From: JALZAA01 sp035316025
GTDB taxonomy: Bacteria > Actinomycetota > Acidimicrobiia > IMCC26256 > JACDBD01
Direction of reading: 5' to 3'
DNA length: 26,641 nt
Assembly: GCA_035316025.1 (NCBI GenBank)
Contig: DATFXL010000030.1
Span: 1-26,641, forward strand
Shown: positions 15,652 to 22,333 of the stretch, in pieces
Layout of the letters: each line of letters starts with the position of its first letter
Numbering within the stretch: the first letter of the stretch is position 1
Translations under genes and position numbers: made by a program
The notes under the pieces: generated by a model
Database searches by the model: none
What the model was told of the DNA's origin: nothing
Seen by the model: the letters and a program-made list of their open reading frames with translations, nothing else

Positions 15652-16797
15652 ATGGGTCGGCGCGTCGCGATCGTCGGTGCCGCCTTGTCGGACTGCGGGC
15701 GCGTCGACAACAAGTCACCGTTCGAGCTCCACTACCAGGCCGCGAGCCGGGCGCTGGCCGATGCCGGACTCGAGAAGGGTGACGTCGACGGGTTCGCGTC
15801 CAGCGGCACCGGGCTGCTCATGCCCATCGAAGTCGCCGAGTACCTGGGCTTGCGCCCGACCTGGGTCGACGGTACCGGGGTGGGCGGGAGCACGTGGGAG
15901 TTCATGGTCGAGCACGCGACGGCGGCGATCGCCGAAGGGCACGCCGAAGTCGTGGTGCTCGCGTACGGCTCGACCGCGCGGGCGGACCTCAAAAGACGCG
16001 ACCGCCGGGCCAATCTCTCGTTCGGGAGCCGGGGCCCGGTGCAGTTCGACGCGCCGTTCGGTCACACACTGATCGCGAAGTACGCGATGGCCGCCCGCCG
16101 GCACATGCACGAGTTCGGCACGACGATCGAGCAACTAGCCGAGATCGCCGTCTCCACGCGCTACAACGCCTCGTTCAATCCTGAGGCGTACTACCGCGAG
16201 CCGATCACGATCGATGACGTAGGCAACTCGCCGCTGATCGCCGATCCGCTCACCACGTTGCACTGCTGCATCCGGTCCGACGGCGGCGGCTCGATCGTCC
16301 TCACCTCGGAGGACCGCGCCCGCGATCTCGCCGCGCGCCCGGTTTGGGTGCTCGGCACCGGCGAGGCGGTCTCGCACACGACGATGAGCGAATGGGAGGA
16401 CTTCACCGAGTCGCCGGCGGCACGTTCGGGCGCGCTCGCGTTCGAGCGCGCCGGCGTCACCCCGGACGAGATCGACGTGTGCGAGATCTACGACGCGTTC
16501 ACGCCGATGGTGCTGCTCACCCTCGAAGGACTCGGCTTCTGCAAGAAGGGTGAAGGAGGCCCGTTCGTCGAGGACGGAACCCTGCGGCTCGATGGCTCCC
16601 TGCCGACGAACACCGACGGCGGTGGCCTGTCGGCCTGCCACCCCGGGATGCGCGGGATCTTCCTGCTCGTGGAAGCCGTCCGACAGCTGCGCGGCGACGC
16701 TCCCGGCGGGCAGGTGCCGGATGCTCGCCTCGCATGTGTGAACGGCACCGGGGGCTGGTTCTCCTCGGCGAGCACGGCGATCCTCGGGGTGGAGTAG
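15652..16797 (+). CDS. Thiolase-fold lipid-transfer-type protein lacking the nucleophilic Cys
   Basis: A 381-residue member of the thiolase superfamily, Ltp subgroup. Where a thiolase has its nucleophilic cysteine, this one reads VDGTGVGGSTWEFMVEHATA, so Gly78-Gly79-Ser80 occupy the site and no Cys is available. CEIYDAFTPM replaces NEAF, and NTDGGGLSACHPGMRG stands at the second catalytic loop, with a Cys-His pair. Many such Cys-less homologues exist and may act as aldolases or as binding subunits with DUF35 partners. The only DUF35 gene seen here is at 3396, away from this operon. Thiolytic activity is unlikely; the actual reaction is unknown. ATG 15652 follows the crotonase by six bases. 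Confidence 0.75.
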   Translation: MGRRVAIVGAALSDCGRVDNKSPFELHYQAASRALADAGLEKGDVDGFASSGTGLLMPIEVAEYLGLRPTWVDGTGVGGSTWEFMVEHATAAIAEGHAEVVVLAYGSTARADLKRRDRRANLSFGSRGPVQFDAPFGHTLIAKYAMAARRHMHEFGTTIEQLAEIAVSTRYNASFNPEAYYREPITIDDVGNSPLIADPLTTLHCCIRSDGGGSIVLTSEDRARDLAARPVWVLGTGEAVSHTTMSEWEDFTESPAARSGALAFERAGVTPDEIDVCEIYDAFTPMVLLTLEGLGFCKKGEGGPFVEDGTLRLDGSLPTNTDGGGLSACHPGMRGIFLLVEAVRQLRGDAPGGQVPDARLACVNGTGGWFSSASTAILGVE

Positions 16798-16806
16798 GAA
16801 TAGGGC

Positions 16807-17169
16807 GTGGGCAGTCGGCCGGCCGTCTGGATCGGGCACGCGGTTCTGACCGTCCGCGATGTCGACCGCTCCGCCGACTATTGGCAGAGCCTCGGCATGC
16901 GGGAGGTCGAGCGCAACGAAGACGTCGCCGTGCTGGAGCTGCGTGGCGGCACGCACCTCGTGCTGGTCCCGGGGACGCCGCCCGGCGACGCCGACACGCC
17001 GTTCGACCTCATGGTCGACGACCTCGACGCCACCCGGGCCGATTGGGCCGGGCGCGGCCTCGACCCTTCGCCGATCGAGCGCGGCCGCATCCACGCCGGC
17101 TTCACGATCCGCGATCCGGACGGCTACCGCGTCACCGTCAACAGCTCGCATGTCGTCGGGGAGGTCTGA
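16807..17169 (+). CDS. VOC (glyoxalase/bleomycin-resistance fold) protein
   Basis: A 120-residue single VOC domain formed of two beta-alpha-beta-beta-beta units. The first starts WIGHAVLTVRDVDRSADYW with His11; His50 lies in GGTHLVLVPG; the second contains DLMVDDLDATRADW and FTIRDPDGYRVTV. Family metal sites usually use two His and a Glu in the final strand (PDGxxxEL). Here that Glu is absent (GYRVTVNSSH), so metal binding may be changed or lost. It sits nine bases after the thiolase-fold gene and three bases before the molybdoenzyme gene. A role as an isomerase or epimerase of acyl-CoA intermediates is possible but not demonstrated. Confidence 0.75.
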   Translation: MGSRPAVWIGHAVLTVRDVDRSADYWQSLGMREVERNEDVAVLELRGGTHLVLVPGTPPGDADTPFDLMVDDLDATRADWAGRGLDPSPIERGRIHAGFTIRDPDGYRVTVNSSHVVGEV

Positions 17170-17172
17170 GCG

Positions 17173-17781
17173 ATGAGCCCGTTGATCTCGCGTGGCTTCG
17201 GCGGACGGCGCCGGCGTGATGTCGACCCGAGCCGGATCCCGCCTGGCCAGTACGTGGTGGACGACTTCCCCGTGTTGTCGGCGGGTCCGACGCCGACGGT
17301 CGATCTCGCCGACTGGACGTTCACGATCACCGGCGCCGTCGACGAGCCGGCGAAGTGGACGTGGGAGGAGTTCCTCTCGCTGCCCAGCGAGGAGATCACA
17401 ACGGATATCCACTGCGTCACGAAATGGTCCAAGCTCGACACGCCGTGGCGAGGCGTATCGGTCGACGTCCTGCTGGAACGCGTCGACACCGCAGCCGACT
17501 TCGTGCTGGCCGTCTGCGACGGCGGCTACACCACGAACCTCCCGCTCGCCGACGTGACCGACGGTCAGGCCTGGGTCGCGTACGAATACGACGGCCAGCC
17601 GCTCGAGCCGGTGCACGGTGGTCCCGCCCGGCTGCTCGTCCCGCACCTCTACTTCTGGAAGAGCGCCAAGTGGGTTCGCGGGCTGCAGCTCCTCGACCAC
17701 GACGAGCCCGGGTTCTGGGAGACCAACGGCTACCACAACCGCGGTGATCCGTGGAAGGAACAGCGGTATTGGAGCGACTAG
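17173..17781 (+). CDS. Sulfite-oxidase-like molybdopterin-dependent oxidoreductase
   Basis: A 202-residue protein of the sulfite oxidase molybdopterin-binding fold (PF00174 type). Conserved segments are RIPPGQYVVDDFPVLSAGPT, WTFTITGAVDEPAKWTWEEF, the cofactor-ligand Cys81 in TTDIHCVTKWS, YTTNLPLADV, GQPLEPVHGGPARLLVPHLY and FWKSAKWVRGLQLL. The N-terminus is Arg-rich (GGRRRRD) but has no hydrophobic stretch, so a cytoplasmic enzyme is expected rather than a Tat-exported one. GGGGAGG lies nine bases before the ATG. A flavin reductase and a DUF6510 protein follow, an arrangement I recall from other actinobacteria; the reductase probably supplies or receives electrons. The substrate is unknown. 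Confidence 0.85.
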   Translation: MSPLISRGFGGRRRRDVDPSRIPPGQYVVDDFPVLSAGPTPTVDLADWTFTITGAVDEPAKWTWEEFLSLPSEEITTDIHCVTKWSKLDTPWRGVSVDVLLERVDTAADFVLAVCDGGYTTNLPLADVTDGQAWVAYEYDGQPLEPVHGGPARLLVPHLYFWKSAKWVRGLQLLDHDEPGFWETNGYHNRGDPWKEQRYWSD

Positions 17782-17790
17782 CGCCGCGGA

Positions 17791-17812
17791 GGCGGCGGCT
17801 TCGCCGACCGCC
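17791..17812 (+). other. Strong GC hairpin between molybdoenzyme and reductase genes
   Basis: GGCGGCGGC (17791-17799), loop TTC, then GCCG, one unpaired A and CCGCC (ending 17812) form nine pairs with one bulge. No T-run follows, so it is not a standard terminator. It may stabilise or weaken the downstream part of the message. Confidence 0.35.
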
Positions 17813-17845
17813 GGAGCAGGAGCCCGAGCTCGCCAGGGCGGCAGT

Positions 17846-18583
17846 TTGAAACAGCCGGCACCGTTGACATGGCGCGTCGCGACCGTCGCCGAGAAGCGGC
17901 CTGAGACATCCAGCGCCACGACGCTCGTGTTCGACGTCCCCGATTGGCCCGGGCACCTCGCTGGACAGCACGTCGACGTGCGCCTCACGGCCGAGGACGG
18001 CTATCAGGCGGAGCGGTCGTACTCGATCGCGTCGCCACCGGACGATCCGAGACTGTCGCTCACGATCGAACGCATCGACGACGGGGAGGTCTCCCCGTAC
18101 CTCACCGACGAGCTGCGCGCCGGCGACCAGCTGGAGCTGCGCGGCCCGATCGGCGGCTACTTCACGTGGGACACCGCCGACGGCGGCCCCCTCGTGCTCC
18201 TGGCGGGCGGCTCCGGGCTCGTCCCGCTCATGGCGATGCTGCGTCACCGCGCGGTGGTGATGAGCACAGTAGAGGCCACGGTGCTCGTGTCGGCGCGCGC
18301 GTGGGACGACGTGTTGTATCGCGACGAGCTCGCGGTGCTCGATGACGACGGGGTCACCGTTCGGTACACGCTCACGCGCCGACAGCCGCCCGGCTGGAGC
18401 GGATGGTCGGGCCGGGTGAATGCCGAGATGCTGCGCGATCTGGGCGCCGAGCGAGCCGGCCAACTGCGCGTGTTCGTCTGCGGTCCGACCGGGTTCGTCG
18501 AGCACGTCGCCGACCTGCTCGTGCAACTCGGACACGACCCGCACAGCATCAAGACCGAACGCTTCGGCCCGACGGGAGGTTGA
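17846..18583 (+). CDS. FAD/NAD(P)H ferredoxin-reductase-type oxidoreductase
   Basis: Flavin reductase of the ferredoxin-NADP reductase superfamily without an iron-sulfur domain, 245 residues from the chosen start. FAD site: ERSYSIASPP (Arg57 to Pro65). Pyridine-nucleotide site: LLAGGSGLVPLMAMLRH (118-134) and FVCGPTGFVEHVADLL toward the C-terminus. The frame is open back to 17618 within the molybdoenzyme gene, with no ATG or GTG near the domain start. I chose TTG 17846 (MKQPAPLTWRVATVAEK), with AGGG a few bases before it; TTG 17864 is an alternative. It probably passes electrons between NAD(P)H and the molybdoenzyme upstream. The following gene starts two bases after its stop. Confidence 0.8.
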   Translation: MKQPAPLTWRVATVAEKRPETSSATTLVFDVPDWPGHLAGQHVDVRLTAEDGYQAERSYSIASPPDDPRLSLTIERIDDGEVSPYLTDELRAGDQLELRGPIGGYFTWDTADGGPLVLLAGGSGLVPLMAMLRHRAVVMSTVEATVLVSARAWDDVLYRDELAVLDDDGVTVRYTLTRRQPPGWSGWSGRVNAEMLRDLGAERAGQLRVFVCGPTGFVEHVADLLVQLGHDPHSIKTERFGPTGG

Positions 18584-18585
18584 TC

Positions 18586-18849
18586 ATGGACGAGGACGAC
18601 ATGCATATGGACGGCAACGCGATCGCCGGGCTCCTCCAGGAGGTCTTCGTCGCCGAGTTCACGACCATGGAGCACAAGTGTCAGTCGTGCGGGGATCGCA
18701 ACCCCGCCGGTGCTCATCGCAGCTACCAAGGCGCCGGCATCGTATTGCGCTGTCCCTCGTGCGACGACGTCGGGCTCCGGATCGCCGAGCTGCCCGACAG
18801 GCTCGTCTTCGAGATGCGCGGCGCGTGGAGTCGACCACGCACCGCGTGA
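18586..18849 (+). CDS. DUF6510 Zn-ribbon protein
   Basis: An 87-residue protein with two CxxC pairs (Cys32/Cys35 in KCQSCGD and Cys56/Cys59 in LRCPSCDD), which make a zinc- or iron-binding ribbon. DGNAIAGLLQEVF near the N-terminus and the final RLVFEMRGAW agree with the DUF6510 family as I recall it, which is often found beside sulfite-oxidase-like and flavin reductase genes, as here. GGGAGG lies about six bases before the ATG. It may be a small electron carrier or assembly factor for the molybdoenzyme; no function is established to my knowledge. The 126 bases that follow, up to the convergent TetR gene, show no clear terminator or gene. Confidence 0.75.
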   Translation: MDEDDMHMDGNAIAGLLQEVFVAEFTTMEHKCQSCGDRNPAGAHRSYQGAGIVLRCPSCDDVGLRIAELPDRLVFEMRGAWSRPRTA

Positions 18850-18975
18850 GGCTCGGGCGTACCGGATGCCTTCCCCTTCCCGGAAGACCGAGCGAGTTGG
18901 GAGTTGGCGCCGAGGCCGGGGAGAGGGTGCGATCGCTCGGGCTCTCGGACTCGACCCGGCAGCTCGAGGACACGG

Positions 18976-19650
18976 TCAGCGCGCGGGCGCCCCGAAGAAG
19001 CCTCGGTGGATGATGTGCCCGAGCGTGTCGAGCACGGCGTCGTCGTCGAGGATCAACCGACGTGACGCGAGCGCGTAACTGAAGCGCTCGAGCATCGCCA
19101 TGAGCGCCCCGACCGCCGCCGCCTCGTGGTCGGCGTCGACGGCGCCAGCCTCACGCATGCGCTCCCCCAACCGGGCACCGATGCTCGTGAACGCCTTGAC
19201 CCCGACGCGGTCGATCTCGGGGTCCGCGACCTGGTCCTCCATCCAGGCACGGATCACCGGTCCGTACCGTCGGTACGTCGCGAGGAAATCGGCGAGGAAG
19301 GAGCGGAGCTCCCGGAACCCCTGCTCGTCGGGCGAGATGGGCCCGATGCGGTCGGCGAGCTGGGCGAGATCCCCGGCGCAATCGATCGCCAGCGCCCGCA
19401 GCAGATCTTCCTTGTTCGCGAAATAGAGATAGAACGTCCCGTGCGAGGTTCGGGCGGCGCGCACGATGTCGTCCACCCGGGCGGCGTGGTACCCGCGCTC
19501 GGCGAAGACGCGCATGCCGGCGTCGAACAGCTTGCGCATGGTGCGACGCCCTTGCGCGCGCAACTCGCGGTCTTGCGCGGGAATGCCCGACGAGCCCCGA
19601 CGGCTCGCGTTGGACCGACCGCCATCCTGAGACTTGTACGATCTCGCCAC
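18976..19650 (-). CDS. TetR/AcrR-family transcriptional regulator
   Basis: A 224-residue TetR-type repressor. The DNA-binding part runs RKLFDAGMRVFAERGYHAAR - VDDIVRAARTSHGTFYLYFANKED (about 39-80), with the recognition helix around TSHGTFYLYF. The C-terminal ligand domain has no recognisable specificity; it does not resemble KstR2. Start GTG 19650 has GGGGAG four bases upstream and produces an unusual basic N-terminal tail of about 35 residues (KSQDGGRSNASRRG); a TTG nearer the domain is possible but less well supported. The gene is divergent from the acyl-CoA synthetase with one base between the start codons, so each promoter must lie within the other's coding sequence. It likely controls the neighbouring fatty-acid genes. 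Confidence 0.85.
   Translation of the reverse strand: MARSYKSQDGGRSNASRRGSSGIPAQDRELRAQGRRTMRKLFDAGMRVFAERGYHAARVDDIVRAARTSHGTFYLYFANKEDLLRALAIDCAGDLAQLADRIGPISPDEQGFRELRSFLADFLATYRRYGPVIRAWMEDQVADPEIDRVGVKAFTSIGARLGERMREAGAVDADHEAAAVGALMAMLERFSYALASRRLILDDDAVLDTLGHIIHRGFFGAPAR
19637..19642 (+). promoter_or_regulatory. Putative -10 element for the acyl-CoA synthetase gene
   Basis: TACGAT fits TAnnnT and ends nine bases before ATG 19652. It lies within the start of the TetR coding sequence, inside a loose GAGA-N9-TCTC inverted repeat (19629-19645). No Shine-Dalgarno sequence precedes the ATG, so a very short leader is likely. Confidence 0.3.
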
Positions 19651-19651
19651 G

Positions 19652-21160
19652 ATGCTCCCCGCGATTGCTCACGAAGCTGCCAAACGGTTCGCGGATGCTA
19701 CCGCCTACGTCGCTCCCGGCGGCTGGACGCTGACGTATCGCGAGCTGGATCGCATGTCCGACGAGGTCGCAGCCGGCCTCGCCCGGCGCGGCCTCGCTGC
19801 CGGCGACGTCCTCGCGCTCGCGCTGCCGCCGTCACCGGAGTACCCCGTCGCCTACCTCGCGGCGGCCAAGCTCGGTGCGATCACCACGGGTGTCAACGAC
19901 CGCCTAACCCCAACCGAGCGCGCCGCTGTCTGCGCGACGGCCGCGCCGCGTCTGGTGCTCGCCGCGCCCGGCCTCGAGCCGAACGGGTCGACGGACGTCG
20001 ACGTCGAGACGATGCAACCAGCCGACAGCGCCGAAGCCGTCTTGCAATCGCTGCGCGCGCCCGGCGAGGGACCGCCCGCGCTCCCTGACGACCCCGATCG
20101 GCCCGTCGCCATCGTGTTCACCTCCGGAACGACCGGTCTGCCCAAGGGCGCGTTGTACTGCAACCGGCAGCTCGCGTTCATCACACGCACCGACGTCGGC
20201 GACAACTGGGGCGGCGGGGGGCGCGGCGCGATCGGCACGCCTATGGCACACCTCGGGTTCATGACGAAGCTGCCCGGCAACCTCCGACGCGGCGCGACGA
20301 GCTTCATCATGCGTCGCTGGCGCGCCGCCGACGCCCTCCGGCTCGCGGCCGAGCAGCACATGATGACCCTCGCCGGCGTTCCCACGCAGTTGGCCTTGAT
20401 GCTCCGGGAGCCCGACTTCGACGCCTACGATCTCGAAAGCGTCCGGTTCCTCGTCATCGGAGGCGGCCCGGTCACCCCCGGCCTCGCGCGTGAGGCACGC
20501 GCCCGGTTCCGCGCCGCGCTCGCCACGCGGTACTCCTGCACCGAGGCCGGCATCGGGCTCGGCACCGCGTTCGACGACCCCGAGGAGGACGCCGTCGTCA
20601 GCGTCGGCCGACCGCATCCCGCCGTCGAGCTCGCGGTGCTCGACGACGACGACCAGCCGGTCGCGTCCGGCGACATCGGTCAGGTGTGCCTGCGCTCTCC
20701 GGCGGTGATGAACGGGTACTGGCGCGATGCCGACGCGACACGGGCCGCATTCACGGCCGATGGGTTCGTCCGCACCGGCGATCTGGGCTGGGTCGACGAC
20801 CGCGGGCGGCTGCGCCTGGTCGGCCGTACCAAGGAGATGTACGTGCGCGGCGGGTACAACGTGTTCCCGGTCGAGGTCGAGGCGGTGCTCTCGAGCCACC
20901 CGGCGGTGGCGGCCCTCGCCGTCACCTCGATCGCCGACCCGGTCATGGGCGAGATCGGCGTAGCCGTCGTGGTCACGCGCGACGGCGCGGCACCTCCCTC
21001 GCTCACCGACCTGCGCGAGTTCGCCGCGCCTCACGTCGCGTCGTACAAGCTCCCCGAGGGCGTGCGCATCGTCGACACGCTGCCACTCACCGCCATGGAG
21101 AAGGTCGATCGCCGCGCCCTGCGCGAGGTTGTGACGGATTCCGACCGGCCGATACGGTGA
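19652..21160 (+). CDS. Acyl-CoA synthetase (class I adenylate-forming, FadD-type)
   Basis: ATP-dependent acyl-CoA ligase of 502 residues with all core motifs. These are the P-loop-like TSGTTGLPKG (157-166), TRYSCTEAGIGLG (acyl-adenylate binding), RTGDLGWVDDRGRLRLVGRT (hinge) and MYVRGGYNVFPVEVE. Catalytic Lys484 is in TAMEKVDRRAL. It activates a carboxylic acid to its CoA thioester. It does not closely match FadD3, the ligase of the ring C/D remnant, in the active-site segment (GTPMAHLGFMTKLPG against HNFGYKAG as I recall), so the substrate is left open. Start ATG 19652 is preferred to TTG 19634 as it begins MLPAIAHEAAKRF. Its stop codon is part of candidate operator site B. Confidence 0.87.
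   Translation: MLPAIAHEAAKRFADATAYVAPGGWTLTYRELDRMSDEVAAGLARRGLAAGDVLALALPPSPEYPVAYLAAAKLGAITTGVNDRLTPTERAAVCATAAPRLVLAAPGLEPNGSTDVDVETMQPADSAEAVLQSLRAPGEGPPALPDDPDRPVAIVFTSGTTGLPKGALYCNRQLAFITRTDVGDNWGGGGRGAIGTPMAHLGFMTKLPGNLRRGATSFIMRRWRAADALRLAAEQHMMTLAGVPTQLALMLREPDFDAYDLESVRFLVIGGGPVTPGLAREARARFRAALATRYSCTEAGIGLGTAFDDPEEDAVVSVGRPHPAVELAVLDDDDQPVASGDIGQVCLRSPAVMNGYWRDADATRAAFTADGFVRTGDLGWVDDRGRLRLVGRTKEMYVRGGYNVFPVEVEAVLSSHPAVAALAVTSIADPVMGEIGVAVVVTRDGAAPPSLTDLREFAAPHVASYKLPEGVRIVDTLPLTAMEKVDRRALREVVTDSDRPIR
21151..21156 (+). promoter_or_regulatory. Putative -10 element of the fadE at 21196
   Basis: GATACG within the block GATACGGTGAC, identical to that at 13823-13833. A weaker -35 (TTGTGA, 21129-21134) lies 16 bases upstream. 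The promoter sits inside the last codons of the acyl-CoA synthetase gene, giving a leader of roughly 33 bases. Confidence 0.42.
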
Positions 21161-21171
21161 CACGCCCGTCA
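21158..21171. promoter_or_regulatory. Candidate operator TGAC-N6-GTCA (site B)
   Basis: TGACACGCCCGTCA forms an inverted repeat TGAC/GTCA with a six-base centre, the same geometry and the same distance from the -10 block as site A (13830-13843). Both continue G-K-TTTC after the right arm. It overlaps the stop codon of the synthetase gene. Confidence 0.4.
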
Positions 21172-21195
21172 GGTTTCTGAGAGAGCGCGGTCGCC

Positions 21196-22323
21196 GTGCA
21201 CCTGGAGTTCACCACCGAGCAAGACGAGCTGCGCGACGGCGTCCGGGCGATGCTGGCGCGTGAATGTCCCATCGCCCTCGTGCGTGAGGTCGTCGAGAAG
21301 GGCGCCGCTCCCGAAGCGCTGTGGGCCCACATGGTCGAACTGGGTTGGCCGGCGCTCACCGTCCCGGAGCAGGCGGGTGGCCTCGGCATGGGCGCGGTGG
21401 AGCTGGCGGTCGTGGTCGAGGAGCTGGGGCGGGTCCTGGCGCCCGGGCCGTTCGTGCCCACCGTCACCCAGTTCGCGCCGGTCGTCGCCGAGGCCGGCTC
21501 GCCCGAGCAGCGGGCGCGCTTCCTCGGCGGGATCGCCGCCGGCGAGATCACCGGCGCACTGGCCTTCGTCGAGGACAACGGCAGCATCGACGCCGGCCAC
21601 CTTTCCTCGACGGCGACCCCCGACGGCGACGGCTTCGTGCTCGACGGCACGAAGGCGGCGGTCCTCGAGGCGGCGACGGCCGAAGAGATCGCGGTCGTCG
21701 CCCGCACGGGCACCGACGGCGACGGTGACGTCGGCGCGTTCGTCGTGCCCCGCGCCGACGCGCGCGTCGACGCGGTCGAAGCGCTCGATGCCAGTCGGCC
21801 CTTGGCGCGGGTCACCCTCGACAGTGTCCACGTGGATGTCGACCGAGTCCTCGGCGAACCTGGGCCGGCCACGACGGCGGCGGTCGGACGCGCCGTCGAC
21901 GTGGCGACCACGGCGCTGGCAGTCGAGACGGTCGGAGCAGCGCAGGCAATCTTCGACATCACCCTGGCGTACGCCAAGCATCGCGAGCAGTTCGGCGTGC
22001 CGATCGGCTCGTTCCAGGCGATCAAGCACAAGTTCGCTGACATGCTCGTCGCACTCGAGCGGGCCCGCGCCACCAGCTACTTCGCCGCGCTCACGATCGC
22101 CGAGGACGATGACCGCCGGACGCTGGCGGCGTCGATCGCCAAGGCGGCCGCGGGCGACTGCGCGGCGTTGCTCGCCAAAGAGGGCATCCAGATCCACGGC
22201 GGCATCGGCTACACGTGGGAGCACGACATGCACCTGTACGTCCGCCGCGTGAAGTCGAACTCGTATCTGCTCGGGAACGCCAGACAGCACCGGGCGCGCG
22301 TCGCCGACCTCATCGGCCTCTGA
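21196..22323 (+). CDS. Acyl-CoA dehydrogenase (FadE-type)
   Basis: Acyl-CoA dehydrogenase family protein of 375 residues. N-terminal helical domain: FTTEQDELRDGVRAMLAREC and WPALTVPEQAGGLGMGAVEL. C-terminal bundle: YAKHREQFGVPIGSFQAIKH, FADMLVALERARATSYFAAL and IQIHGGIGYTWEHDMHLYVR. The central SEPxAGSD motif is replaced by ALAFVEDNGSIDAG, which suggests a changed flavin or substrate site or the need for a partner chain, as in two-subunit actinobacterial dehydrogenases. It follows the synthetase gene after 35 bases but appears to have its own promoter. The chain beginning MHLEFTTEQ from GTG 21196 is the natural start. Its stop is ten bases from that of the convergent membrane protein. Confidence 0.83.
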   Translation: MHLEFTTEQDELRDGVRAMLARECPIALVREVVEKGAAPEALWAHMVELGWPALTVPEQAGGLGMGAVELAVVVEELGRVLAPGPFVPTVTQFAPVVAEAGSPEQRARFLGGIAAGEITGALAFVEDNGSIDAGHLSSTATPDGDGFVLDGTKAAVLEAATAEEIAVVARTGTDGDGDVGAFVVPRADARVDAVEALDASRPLARVTLDSVHVDVDRVLGEPGPATTAAVGRAVDVATTALAVETVGAAQAIFDITLAYAKHREQFGVPIGSFQAIKHKFADMLVALERARATSYFAALTIAEDDDRRTLAASIAKAAAGDCAALLAKEGIQIHGGIGYTWEHDMHLYVRRVKSNSYLLGNARQHRARVADLIGL

Positions 22324-22333
22324 CGGGCGCGTT

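Noticed and set aside
17791..17812. GC hairpin as a Rho-independent terminator.
   Set aside because: No T-run follows, and the downstream reductase gene is expected to be co-transcribed.
13504..17988. Very long open frames antisense to the SDR, crotonase, thiolase and molybdoenzyme genes (up to about 700 residues).
   Set aside because: They are Arg/Ala/Val/Asp-rich, carry no motifs and mirror the strong codon bias of the genes on the opposite strand; a GC-rich genome produces such shadows routinely.
18976..19650. Calling the TetR protein KstR2, the usual repressor of ring C/D genes.
   Set aside because: Recognition helix and overall sequence differ from KstR2 as I recall it, and no site like CAAGnnCTTG was noticed in the window.
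19652..21160. Calling the acyl-CoA synthetase FadD3.
   Set aside because: The active-site segments differ from remembered FadD3, and it is not linked to the ring C/D operon.
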